64,000 bases of DNA from a virus. Shown piece after piece: positions 56,175 through 64,000 of this stretch. Positions within the stretch are counted from its first letter, which is position 1, and each line of letters begins with the position of its first letter. Made by a program: the position numbers and the translations under genes. The stretch covers positions 1 to 64,000 of IMG/VR virus record IMGVR_UViG_3300035661_000029; one strand, given 5' to 3'. The notes beneath the pieces were generated by a model. The model had not been told where the DNA came from. It saw only the letters and a program-made list of their open reading frames with translations, and made no database searches.

Positions 56175-56969
56175 TTATTTACCCTTAGCAACTTTGGCAG
56201 TCCTTTTAGCAGCCTTTACTGGTGCTACATCTTCTTTCTGTGCTCGTGGTTTTCTTGGCTTTGGTTCAGGTTTGGGTTTGATTGTAATGTTTCCATCTGC
56301 ATCAATTTCAATGTCTTTCGGACCGTAACGTGTAACAGGTCCAGGAATTCTGTGCTGATAGCGGTACTTCGCTTCTTTCAGTGTCTTCGGAATGAATTCA
56401 ACGTCCGCTTCACCGATAGATTCAACTGCTGGCACGACAAGTTCAGCTGCAGTTTCTGAATCAAGCGTGGCAAGCCCATCTTCATCCAGCTCTGGAAGAA
56501 AGTACTCATCGGATTCCTTGACTTCAAAGAACGATTCATCCTTCTCATCGTCCATAAAGTTGAAGCTTGGGTTCGAACCTGCATCAATCAACAAGGCATC
56601 GCGTAGATTTCGGTGCTTCTTCTCATCAGCTAGGTACTGGAGGAAGGAGTTGTGAATGGCAGTGGTGTAGTAAGAGAAAGGATTGTTGTACTTTTCGGGA
56701 TTGAACTTAAGTGCATTATTGCACAGGTTCATTACAGCCGCAGACACCATATCTTCTCTGAATGAGTACCCGATAAAGTTTGCCTTACGGGAATACCGCT
56801 CGGCAATCATTTGAATCATACGGATTAGCTTGTTCGTTACCAGATTTTGCGCTTTGGCTTCGATAACGGCTGGGAGTAGTACAGCATTGGTGACATAATG
56901 TCCCTTCGTAGAAGTAGATTTTTCTCTCTTCTGCTTAGACTTCTTCTCTTTTATTGTTTTTGTAATCAA
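56175..56969 (-). CDS. 55: Late sigma factor gp55
   Basis: 264 residues (T4 gp55 has 185). FIGYSFREDMVSAAVMNLC, NNALKFNPEKYNNPFSYYTT and AIHNSFLQYLADEKKHRNL are the sigma-2-like core of gp55. The C-terminal half is an additional acidic then Lys/Pro/Ala-rich tail (PKPEPKPRKPRAQKED; KAAKRTAKVAKGK), unlike T4, which ends in a short clamp-binding motif. gp55 recognises TATAAATA, the octamer found repeatedly in this window. Its own gene lies in the 46-47 run, with no octamer directly upstream. Confidence 0.9.
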   Translation of the reverse strand: MITKTIKEKKSKQKREKSTSTKGHYVTNAVLLPAVIEAKAQNLVTNKLIRMIQMIAERYSRKANFIGYSFREDMVSAAVMNLCNNALKFNPEKYNNPFSYYTTAIHNSFLQYLADEKKHRNLRDALLIDAGSNPSFNFMDDEKDESFFEVKESDEYFLPELDEDGLATLDSETAAELVVPAVESIGEADVEFIPKTLKEAKYRYQHRIPGPVTRYGPKDIEIDADGNITIKPKPEPKPRKPRAQKEDVAPVKAAKRTAKVAKGK

Positions 56970-57068
56970 ACTTAATTCTCCATATGTTGAACAATAGAGA
57001 TTAAAGATATTATACTCTAATCTTAGTAATTTAGTAAACTGATGACCAGAATTGGATTGACCCCATCC

Positions 57069-57076
57069 AATAAATA
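57069..57076 (+). promoter_or_regulatory. Late-type octamer variant AATAAATA, baseplate operon
   Basis: Plus strand, 27 bases before the nucleotidyltransferase ATG; head of the baseplate operon. Confidence 0.55.
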
Positions 57077-57102
57077 TCCATACACTGCATCAGGATAATC
57101 CA

Positions 57103-57810
57103 ATGGACATTAACGAACAACTTGAAATTCAAACGCTTTTTGAAGATTTGGCACCAATGGGCACCAACAAGGTTGCAGTCATCATTGGTCGATTTAACCC
57201 TCCCACGAAAGGCCACTACGCTGTTATAAACCTTGTAAAAAAGTTCATCAAGGCTAATCCACAGATTGGGCTTAATGTATCACCTGTGGTTGTTGTGATT
57301 GGCGGAAGCAAGTCAGATCTTGATAAGAAGAGAAACCCTCTCTCAGTTGATGAGAGAATTTCATTCATGAAGGGTTCAGGAAAAGCAAATGGTGTTACAT
57401 TTATGACAGCTGTAAATGCTTTTGCCGCCCTTGCAGAATGTCGTGAGAAAGGAATGGAACCTATCGCAGTTGCAGCGGGAACAGATCGCATTGAGGACTA
57501 CATTAAGATTCTCGATAAGAACTTTAAGACACCTGACAATCAGCAAATCAAGCACTACAAGATTCACCTTGAGAGAGATGAGGACGCTACTCTTACGAAA
57601 CAGGATGACAAAGCTGCCGCCCTGGATTCAGCTCTTTCTCAGATCAAGAGCAATGGATACGCTGGCACTGACATCGTCTCAGGATCACTAGCTCGTAGAG
57701 CTGTTGAACTTGGATACGAGAAGGAGTTCGCGGAGATCGTGGATCTTACTGACAAGCCAGTCCTAGCTAAGAAGCTCTTTGCTAAGATCGAAGCAGCGAT
57801 AAAGGAATAA
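57103..57810 (+). CDS. NMN adenylyltransferase-like nucleotidyltransferase
   Basis: 235 residues. VAVIIGRFNPPTKGHYAVI holds the T/H-x-G-H nucleotidyltransferase signature; DRIEDYIKIL and the later IVSGSLARRAVE (the ISGTxxR-like element) complete it. Family members make NAD, CoA or activated alcohols. In cyanophages similar genes are often annotated cytidylyltransferase. It heads the baseplate operon two bases before gp48, in the late position, which is odd for a metabolic enzyme. Since the phage seems to carry NAD-using transferases, NAD synthesis is an attractive but unproved role. Confidence 0.75.
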   Translation: MDINEQLEIQTLFEDLAPMGTNKVAVIIGRFNPPTKGHYAVINLVKKFIKANPQIGLNVSPVVVVIGGSKSDLDKKRNPLSVDERISFMKGSGKANGVTFMTAVNAFAALAECREKGMEPIAVAAGTDRIEDYIKILDKNFKTPDNQQIKHYKIHLERDEDATLTKQDDKAAALDSALSQIKSNGYAGTDIVSGSLARRAVELGYEKEFAEIVDLTDKPVLAKKLFAKIEAAIKE

Positions 57811-57812
57811 AA

Positions 57813-58952
57813 ATGGCATTTAGCGGACTTAACCTACCAACAATTGACGGCTTATCATCAACTGCTGGTTCAGAGCTGAACGCGATTCAAGATTTTTCTA
57901 CCGCTTCATTTTCTAAGTTGAAGGCTGAGGCTGTCCAGTGCTTGAAGGATACAGGACAACTAGTTTCATTCAAGACGATTACCCCCGACGTGAAAGTTGT
58001 TCAGGTAGGTGACAACCTAGGCATCACCACGTCAACTACTTCAGCGCTCGTTTCACAGGCTAACTTCGTTCCAGTTCTTTCCAATCCACAGGGCGGCGTT
58101 CCCGCAACATATGAGAATTGGAAAGATAGAACAGAGGAATTTAAGGTTACGATCACGCAATCGATACCAGTTGGTGGTGTTCAACCACGCGTTGTCTTCA
58201 CTGTAATGCCCACGATAGATGAATCCCACACAGCCCAATACGATTCATTTTCACCACTTCACCACCCAGGTCAAATCCTAAAGTACAGAAGCACTGACAG
58301 CAGAACGTGGAGCATTAGCGCTAAGCTTATCTCAAGAACGCCAGAAGAAGCTTCTGAGAATTTGGACGCCATTAACCTGATTAGATCATGGGTAATGCCA
58401 TACTACGGCATAGGTACAGAATCAACCAACCCAGACTTACTTGGTGCTCCTCCACCAATTCTAACTCTTAGCGCTTATGGCGATCAAATGATTGGACCAG
58501 TGAAGTGCGTGCTTAAGTCGTACAGCTTGGGTTTTCCAAATGATGTTGACTATATTCAAACGCTTTCAACACCTGACATACCAGCAGTACCATTTCCAGT
58601 TATTCAATCAGTGTCTATTCAGCTCGAAGAGTCATGGTCACCAGCAGAGTACAGTGGCTTTAGCATCACCGCATATCGCAGTGGTGATATGCAGAATGCA
58701 TTTATGGCGGTGCAAGCTCAACAACCTGCTACTCAAACACCTGATGCTGTTGGTGTAAATACTAATGAACCTACCATAGTTGGTAGACGCGCCGCAGCCT
58801 CCATTGCTGAGTATCAACAGTACGCTTCTAATGCTACGATGACAGCTCAGAAAACAGTTTCAGCTGTTGGCACTAATGGACTACATGGTGTAAAAGCCAA
58901 CCTAGGAATGTCTCCTGGTGGTGGACATAAGTCTGGCGCTGGAGGAATCTAA
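57813..58952 (+). CDS. 48: Baseplate tail tube cap protein gp48
   Basis: 379 residues (T4 gp48 has 364). Characteristic gp48 stretch: VFTVMPTIDESHTAQYDSFS, then HHPGQILKYRSTDSRTWSIS, LISRTPEEASENLDAINLIR and WVMPYYGIG. Next comes LGAPPPILTLSAYGDQMI, which ends the tube-like fold. gp48 sits between the gp5-gp27 hub and the gp54 initiator. A Gly/His-rich tail ends it. Confidence 0.9.
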   Translation: MAFSGLNLPTIDGLSSTAGSELNAIQDFSTASFSKLKAEAVQCLKDTGQLVSFKTITPDVKVVQVGDNLGITTSTTSALVSQANFVPVLSNPQGGVPATYENWKDRTEEFKVTITQSIPVGGVQPRVVFTVMPTIDESHTAQYDSFSPLHHPGQILKYRSTDSRTWSISAKLISRTPEEASENLDAINLIRSWVMPYYGIGTESTNPDLLGAPPPILTLSAYGDQMIGPVKCVLKSYSLGFPNDVDYIQTLSTPDIPAVPFPVIQSVSIQLEESWSPAEYSGFSITAYRSGDMQNAFMAVQAQQPATQTPDAVGVNTNEPTIVGRRAAASIAEYQQYASNATMTAQKTVSAVGTNGLHGVKANLGMSPGGGHKSGAGGI

Positions 58953-58954
58953 TA

Positions 58955-59329
58955 ATGGCAAATTCAGATAGTCTTCAAAACAAGTACTCTCGCTACGTAG
59001 CTGGTGGTGTTACAGAGGTAGCAAATAGTCGCCTTGAGTGGTGGGAAAGAACAGTGTTTGACTCTAGCAGTACTGACCAAGCCTACACCGTTGAGAACTT
59101 TTATGAAGGTAGAATGGATCTTATCGCCAGTGCGTTCTACAATGAACCTCGTTACTGGTGGGTAATAGCTCAGTACAACAATATCTTGAACCCATTCACC
59201 GAAACAACTGCGGGCAGAGTGTTGATCATTCCATCAAAGGATAGATTGTCACTTATGCTTTCAACTAAGCTTGGCGGTATTCCATCTGCTAAGCAAGACG
59301 TTAATACAATTTCGCCCATCGTCGTATGA
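58955..59329 (+). CDS. 53: Baseplate wedge protein gp53
   Basis: 124 residues (T4 gp53 has 196). The core DLIASAFYNEPRYWWVIAQY, NNILNPFTETTAGRVLIIPS matches the gp53 LysM-like segment, preceded by YTVENFYEGR. T4 gp53 holds wedges to the hub. It is two bases after gp48 and overlaps the next gene by four. Confidence 0.85.
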   Translation: MANSDSLQNKYSRYVAGGVTEVANSRLEWWERTVFDSSSTDQAYTVENFYEGRMDLIASAFYNEPRYWWVIAQYNNILNPFTETTAGRVLIIPSKDRLSLMLSTKLGGIPSAKQDVNTISPIVV

Positions 59330-61377
59330 CAGTTACTGCTGATCCAAATGCTGCAGGTTATCCAAATCCACTGGATAACTTTAGAACATACTCATATCAC
59401 TTCATCATCACAGCTGGTTCAAGCACTGAATCCCTGCGCTCTCTTATTGGTAAGGATGACAACAATGTTTCTCCACTCTTAGCTAGAGTGCATGACGTTG
59501 AGCTTGGGCAGCGCTTGAACATTGATGGATCAGATGCCTACTTGGTCCTTGACACTAGACGGTATTCCCAGTACTCTGTAACTGACTTAACGTTCAACCA
59601 CTTTCCTGGTGTTGGAGAACCAAAGAACCCAATGCTGCTGTGTAAGCAGGGATCGATGAAGATTCACGATTCAACCGGGTTAACGTTTTACAACTACCTT
59701 ATGGACTTGTTCTCCGACAAGCTTCATGCATCGGCATCTTCAACGTTCTTCTTGCTTACTGTAATGTTCTCCGGGCATCACTACAATGGTAACGTAGAGC
59801 ACGTAGTTACCTGCAATATACCATTTTTGATTTCAAACCTGTCATTTGAGTTCACGAGCTCCGGTTCTGTGTTTGACATTGCGTTCATTAATCATGAGGG
59901 TGTTGCAGCTGGTAATGGTCTTAGCTCAGATCAGCAGCTCAATATGGGTGACATCCGTTCAGCCACTACTAAGGGTCGTGATAAGACAGTTGGTGGTCTA
60001 ATTGACTCTCTTGAAGCTCAGCTAAATGAACAATCGCTTACCTACTTCCTTAAGTACAATGGCGTTTCTGATAGTGCAGTGTCAAATATAAAGCCAGGCA
60101 AGCTGGTGCAGTACATGATCACCGTACCACCAAAATGGAGAGCACTGCTTCCTAACCTTGCTTCAGTTGCTAGAAATACGGAGAAGAAATTTCCTAAACG
60201 TGGCTTCTACAAGCCAGTCAATAAGATAGTTGATGACTATGAGATAGCATTCTCAGCTAGCACTACAATTGACAAGGCTATCTCAAGCATCCTTGAGCTT
60301 TCATCAGAGTTCCTAAAGGAGTCAAGCTCCGCTAAAAGAATAGCTGGTGAGGGCGTACAGTTCAGAATTAGTCCCGTCATTACATCCGATAACAGTACGT
60401 ATACTATTCACTTTGATGTCTATCCTCATGTGATGCCGTCTCCAAAAAACATCATTGAGAACAAGGTAAACTTTATCACGTATGACTACCTATTCACTGG
60501 CAAGAACACTCACATCAAGGACCTAAGAGTTGAATTTGATGGAAGAGTTGCGGCAGTATCACTTGACAAAAAACTGCACATTGGTAGAAATAGATTTGCT
60601 GAGATAGCAGCGAGTGGTCAGAAGGTCTCTACTATTAAGGGTGATTCACAAGCTACAGATGAAAAACCAAGCTCAACTGAAACTGATAGAACGGATATTC
60701 AAGCTAATGATCCTATCTTCATGGGCATGAAGACAAAGGTCCAGCGCATCAACAACTCTGATCATCGAGATGAAAATATTGATTCAAGAGCATCACAGGA
60801 AGCTCTTGGCGCAAAGCAAGAATACAACCAAACCGTGGCCTACCTTAACTACATGAGCACGCTAAAGCTGTCAATGACAGTTAGAGGTAACCCAAATATC
60901 ATCATGAAGCTAGCTGATGCGAATACGACCGGTGGAATGCCTCCTCACACAACCATCATCTCCTCGACTGAGCTTACCTCGTTGATGAAGAATGTTGATG
61001 TTAACAACACTGGTGCAACCCAGACAGCTATTAAGAATGGTGTTGCTTCGGCAAAGCAGCGCTATATTGATACCTTTGTTAACAAGAGAATTCAGAATTT
61101 AGATGCTGTGATGAAGCCGCACTACAATGGGACAAAATACGACCCACTTCTAAATGGCATTGACTCAACTGTTCTTGGGCTCTACGCTAAGATAAACATC
61201 AGAGCTCCCAATGTTGATTACGTCGGTAACTTTAAGGATGGTGCTAGCATGTTTGCTGATGAGTTCTTCTACAAGGGCATCTACAGAATTACAGACATTG
61301 ACACTCACTTTGCAAATGGGGAGTTCTATCATGTCATGCACATGATAACCTACGGACAAGGAATGAAACAACCATGA
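59326..61377 (+). CDS. 27: Baseplate hub protein, gp27-like
   Basis: 683 residues, longer than T4 gp27 (391). Position between gp53 and gp5 and the end (ADEFFYKGIYRITDIDTHFA, NGEFYHVMHMITYG) agree with gp27-type hub proteins, which close with an F(x)G-x-Y-x-I...F-x-N-G-x-F pattern. The N-terminal part (NFRTYSYHFIITAGSST) and a central beta-rich domain (VTCNIPFLISNLSFEFTSSG) are compatible with the tube-like hub domains. The additional length lies in the middle. ATGA-coupled to gp5. Confidence 0.65.
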   Translation: MTVTADPNAAGYPNPLDNFRTYSYHFIITAGSSTESLRSLIGKDDNNVSPLLARVHDVELGQRLNIDGSDAYLVLDTRRYSQYSVTDLTFNHFPGVGEPKNPMLLCKQGSMKIHDSTGLTFYNYLMDLFSDKLHASASSTFFLLTVMFSGHHYNGNVEHVVTCNIPFLISNLSFEFTSSGSVFDIAFINHEGVAAGNGLSSDQQLNMGDIRSATTKGRDKTVGGLIDSLEAQLNEQSLTYFLKYNGVSDSAVSNIKPGKLVQYMITVPPKWRALLPNLASVARNTEKKFPKRGFYKPVNKIVDDYEIAFSASTTIDKAISSILELSSEFLKESSSAKRIAGEGVQFRISPVITSDNSTYTIHFDVYPHVMPSPKNIIENKVNFITYDYLFTGKNTHIKDLRVEFDGRVAAVSLDKKLHIGRNRFAEIAASGQKVSTIKGDSQATDEKPSSTETDRTDIQANDPIFMGMKTKVQRINNSDHRDENIDSRASQEALGAKQEYNQTVAYLNYMSTLKLSMTVRGNPNIIMKLADANTTGGMPPHTTIISSTELTSLMKNVDVNNTGATQTAIKNGVASAKQRYIDTFVNKRIQNLDAVMKPHYNGTKYDPLLNGIDSTVLGLYAKINIRAPNVDYVGNFKDGASMFADEFFYKGIYRITDIDTHFANGEFYHVMHMITYGQGMKQP

Positions 61378-62633
61378 GCGGCCCACTAGACTTCATTGAT
61401 GATGGCATTCCTTTCATTATGGAAGGACAGGTCGTAGCAACAGATGACCCTGATCAAATGGGGCGGTGTAAGCTGTGGGTACCTACTCTTGATGGAGAAA
61501 ATTTTGACATTGATTCTCTCCCTTGGGCAGAGTATGCTTCGCCATTCGCGGGATTTACAGTTGAGTATCCTACGAGTGGAGTAGCAAATCAATCTCAAGT
61601 TGCATATGGCATGTGGGCTATACCAAAGATCGGTGCTACTGTCCTTGTGTTCTGCTTAAACGCGAATCCATCAGTACGCTTTTACTTCGCGTCAACTCTT
61701 CGCCTTCACCGCAATAGATCACTACCGGCTGGTAGAAATGCAGACGATGCTGGTAATCCTGGACCATTTGGTGATTCAGAAGATGATGCTGGACAAGCCA
61801 TCCCAATTCAGCCAGAGTACAACAACCTTCGCGAACAGTTTGACGGTAAGATGACCACTTCTCAAGCTAAGACACGTGGTGGGGTTGAACGTCAGGCAGC
61901 GCAGAACAAAACGAACAAGGATGGCACTGATGGCTACGCAAACAGCCCAGTTGACAGCTATCTTGATCCACAGACATACTGCATTGTAACCCCAGGCAGA
62001 CACGCCATCATCATGCAGGATGATCCTAAAGGTTCTAGAATGCGCTTTAAGACAGGTAGAGGTCATCAGGTTATCTTTGACGACACGAATGAACGCATCT
62101 ACGTTTCTACAGCTAGGGGCAAAGCATGGATGGAACTTGACGAGGATGGTCACTTTCACGTATTCGGAGCTGAGTCCATCAGTCTTAGATCTGGAAAGGA
62201 CATCAACCTTACAGCTGATGGAAGCATCAACCTGGAAGCAGGTAAGAACATTAATGTAAAGGCTCTGACTGGTAACATGAAGGTTGGCATAAGCGGTTCA
62301 TTCCACTTAAAGGCTAACAAGGACATCAAGCAGTCAGCTTGTGGGGTGTTTGATATTGACAGTGAGTCAAGCATCAAGGTTACAGCGGCTTCAAACATGG
62401 AACTAAAGGCAAAAGCTACGATGATTATCTCTAGCTCAAGCGATACAAACATCAGCGCAGGCGGGGATATCAAGCAATCAGGTGCAAGCATTCAGCTTAA
62501 CGGACCTCCAGCTGCAGTAGCTTCAGATGCTTCATGCCCAGACCTTCCAGACTCACCTTCTGTAATCCCAGGTCATGAGCCATGGACGCGGCCAGTAACT
62601 TCTGGTACCCGCGGAGCTAACTGGAAGGAGTGA
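61374..62633 (+). CDS. 5: Baseplate central spike gp5, without lysozyme domain
   Basis: 419 residues (T4 gp5 has 575). OB-fold start (MEGQVVATDDPDQMGRCKLW) followed by a linker, then a trimeric beta-helix: INLTADGSINLEAGKNINVK, GSFHLKANKDIKQSA, SDTNISAGGDIKQSG with the typical octad repeats. Between OB and helix there is only an acidic, Gln/Asn-rich linker (residues about 125-180); no T4-lysozyme-like domain. The end SVIPGHEPWTRPVTSG is the EPW-RP motif seen in related spikes. It punctures the outer membrane. Confidence 0.88.
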   Translation: MSGPLDFIDDGIPFIMEGQVVATDDPDQMGRCKLWVPTLDGENFDIDSLPWAEYASPFAGFTVEYPTSGVANQSQVAYGMWAIPKIGATVLVFCLNANPSVRFYFASTLRLHRNRSLPAGRNADDAGNPGPFGDSEDDAGQAIPIQPEYNNLREQFDGKMTTSQAKTRGGVERQAAQNKTNKDGTDGYANSPVDSYLDPQTYCIVTPGRHAIIMQDDPKGSRMRFKTGRGHQVIFDDTNERIYVSTARGKAWMELDEDGHFHVFGAESISLRSGKDINLTADGSINLEAGKNINVKALTGNMKVGISGSFHLKANKDIKQSACGVFDIDSESSIKVTAASNMELKAKATMIISSSSDTNISAGGDIKQSGASIQLNGPPAAVASDASCPDLPDSPSVIPGHEPWTRPVTSGTRGANWKE

Positions 62634-62654
62634 TTTACGGTAGTCGATTTTTCT

Positions 62655-62662
62655 GATAAATA
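62655..62662 (+). promoter_or_regulatory. Late-type octamer variant GATAAATA, gp25-gp6
   Basis: Plus strand, 22 bases before the gp25 ATG, in the only gap of the baseplate operon. Confidence 0.55.
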
Positions 62663-62683
62663 ATTCATTACTCCGATCATACC

Positions 62684-63055
62684 ATGGCAACATCACTCTA
62701 CAATGGCTTTTCTACTGCAAACTGGATGGCGAACAGAACGTTCGGCTTGAAGGATATAGAGCTTGTGAAGCAAGACTTGTTGAACCATATCTACACGATT
62801 AAGGGTCAGCGCCTCATGATGCCTAACTATGGCACAAGAATTCCAATGATGGTGTTTGAGCCAAATGACGATAATACGCGCCAGATTATTGAAACAGATC
62901 TGACAGAAGTGTTTAACTACGATCCACGTGTTAGCGTTATTTCACTTCAAGTGCTCTCCCTTCCAAACAACAATGCCATTCTAGCGATGGCCGATCTTTT
63001 GTATGTTGAGTTCAACGTACGTGATGTCCTCAATATTGAAGTACCTACAAAATGA
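62684..63055 (+). CDS. 25: Baseplate wedge protein gp25
   Basis: 123 residues (T4 gp25 has 132). GLKDIELVKQDLLNHIYTIK and GQRLMMPNYGTRIPMMVFEP, then RQIIETDLTEVFNYDPRVSV, is the gp25/TssE signature (EPxD...I...L...P R). It connects wedge and sheath. Its stop overlaps the gp6 start as ATGA. Confidence 0.93.
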   Translation: MATSLYNGFSTANWMANRTFGLKDIELVKQDLLNHIYTIKGQRLMMPNYGTRIPMMVFEPNDDNTRQIIETDLTEVFNYDPRVSVISLQVLSLPNNNAILAMADLLYVEFNVRDVLNIEVPTK

Positions 63056-64000
63056 CCATTAGAACCACATACGCAGCTGAAGCATGGGATAAGGTTTATG
63101 ATGCTTTTTCTCAGATTAATTTCACGTCATATGATTACGATACTGTTAAGGAATCTCTTCTTCAGTACCTGAAAATTTATCACGCTGAACACTTCAATGA
63201 CTTCATTGAAAGCTCTGAACTTATCGCTGTTCTTGAAATGTTCGCGTACGTTGCTGAACTTTTGGCATACCGCGTTGATACGATGGTACATGAAAATTTC
63301 ATCACTACAGCTCAGCGCAAGCAGTCTGTCCTTAAGCTCGCAAGACTTATTTCCTACACAGCAGCGCGTAACATTCCTGGTAGAGGTTTGGTAAAGATTA
63401 ACACTGTAGTTACTTCAGAAGCAGTTTATGACTCTCTTGGTAACAACCTTGCTAACACCACTATCACGTGGAATGATCCAAACAACAGTAACTGGAAGGA
63501 ACAGTTCTTCCTTGTTATGAACAAGGCCCTGACATCTAAGTTTGGTAATCCATCAAAGGCGTTCCAGATTGGCGACGTGTCGATGCAGCTCTACACGCTG
63601 AACAATGACCTTAACGCTTTCAGAAACGGTGTGCTCGCCTTCAGCGTTGCAGGTAATTCTTCTCAAGTTCAAATGGAACTTGTTCCAGCTGACATTGATT
63701 CAAATGGTCCGTTCGAGCGGGCTCCTGATGCTAACGCTCAGTTCAATATCATCTACGCTTCTGATGGCAAGGGTGATGGCTCTGACTTTACTGGCTTCTT
63801 GGGGTTCGTAAAGCAGGGGTCAATGGTCCTTACTAACTACTTAATCGCATCTCCCACTGCAAACCGTAGAATTGAGCTTGACCCAATTAATGTAAATGAC
63901 ACCGACGTCTGGGTATATCGTGTTGATGACAATGGAACCATCCTCGAGAATTGGCTTCGTGTTGAAGCTCTTAATGAGCAGAACCTTTACTTCAATGATG
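63052..64000 (+). CDS. 6: Baseplate wedge protein gp6 (partial, runs off the window)
   Basis: 316 codons open to the window end. The start MTIRTTYAAEAWDKVYDAFS and the stretch ESSELIAVLEMFAYVAELLA, YRVDTMVHENFITTAQRKQS, VLKLARLISYTAARNIPGRG follow gp6 of T4-superfamily phages, the wedge dimer that forms the baseplate ring. T4 gp6 has 660 residues, so about half is present. ATG overlaps the gp25 stop. No frameshift in the visible part. Confidence 0.9.
   Translation, partial: MTIRTTYAAEAWDKVYDAFSQINFTSYDYDTVKESLLQYLKIYHAEHFNDFIESSELIAVLEMFAYVAELLAYRVDTMVHENFITTAQRKQSVLKLARLISYTAARNIPGRGLVKINTVVTSEAVYDSLGNNLANTTITWNDPNNSNWKEQFFLVMNKALTSKFGNPSKAFQIGDVSMQLYTLNNDLNAFRNGVLAFSVAGNSSQVQMELVPADIDSNGPFERAPDANAQFNIIYASDGKGDGSDFTGFLGFVKQGSMVLTNYLIASPTANRRIELDPINVNDTDVWVYRVDDNGTILENWLRVEALNEQNLYFND

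Noticed and set aside
1-64000. Possibility of a prophage or host chromosome fragment
   Set aside because: No integrase, attachment site or host gene seen; nearly every recognised gene is a T4-superfamily lytic gene.
1-64000. Search by eye for tRNA genes and CRISPR arrays
   Set aside because: No cloverleaf with a TTCRA-type loop and no regularly spaced direct repeats were found; a scan with a dedicated program would be decisive.

Overview
The window is the late-gene and recombination region of a T4-superfamily myovirus (contractile-tailed dsDNA phage), moderately AT-rich. The host cannot be told from the sequence. Recognisable T4-type genes are uvsW, uvsY, uvsX, 32, 17, 16, 4, 54/48-type tube initiators, 19, 18, 15, 13, 23, 22, 21, 20, a tape-measure gene, a gp26-type hub gene, 46, 47, 55, 48, 53, 27, 5, 25 and the start of 6. 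I see no tRNA, rRNA, CRISPR array, integrase or insertion sequence.

Layout. About 0.1-6.4 kb (minus): homing-endonuclease relic, then uvsW, uvsY, uvsX and gene 32. 6.6-11.3 kb (minus): small accessory genes, including a P-loop kinase, an HD hydrolase and an HExxH protein. 11.3-15.6 kb (minus): tail fibre, its probable chaperone, and the large terminase. 15.6-22.6 kb (minus): a run of genes whose products start with a capsid-targeting-like peptide. 22.6-46.8 kb (minus): terminase small subunit, head-completion nucleases, tail tube, sheath, neck, capsid, scaffold, protease, portal and tape measure, with more packaged-type proteins between them. 46.9-47.9 kb (plus): baseplate hub assembly genes. 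48-57 kb (minus): an endonuclease VII relic, a polymerase-like protein, nucleotide and nuclease genes, 46, 47 and late sigma factor 55. 57.1-64 kb (plus): a nucleotidyltransferase, then the baseplate operon 48-53-27-5-25-6. Copies of a T4-late-type octamer (NATAAATA) precede most virion gene clusters on both strands, and the window encodes a gp55-like sigma factor that could read them.

Three things stand out. (1) Two essential genes are fractured by split inteins: uvsW, with a canonical split, the DECH motif as insertion site and an endonuclease gene between the halves; and the large terminase, with a very short N-intein of about 36 residues like the AceL-TerL class. (2) At least eight proteins share an N-terminal peptide of the form (S/M)FK-x-(F/Y)(L/I)-x-E, like the T4 capsid-targeting sequence of internal proteins and Alt. 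Behind it lie a protein-kinase fold, a zeta-like P-loop kinase, a GNAT acetyltransferase and ADP-ribosyltransferase-like domains: apparently a packaged, injected set of host-modifying enzymes. (3) Two or three long proteins carry many internal (I/L/V)xE-(A/S) sites, as expected of polyproteins diced by the gp21 prohead protease.

The window also holds many relics of small genes, including endonuclease VII, HNH and GIY-YIG homing endonucleases and several tiny ORFs, usually broken by single-base frameshifts, next to long intact genes. Family assignments come from reading motifs by eye; no database search was possible.
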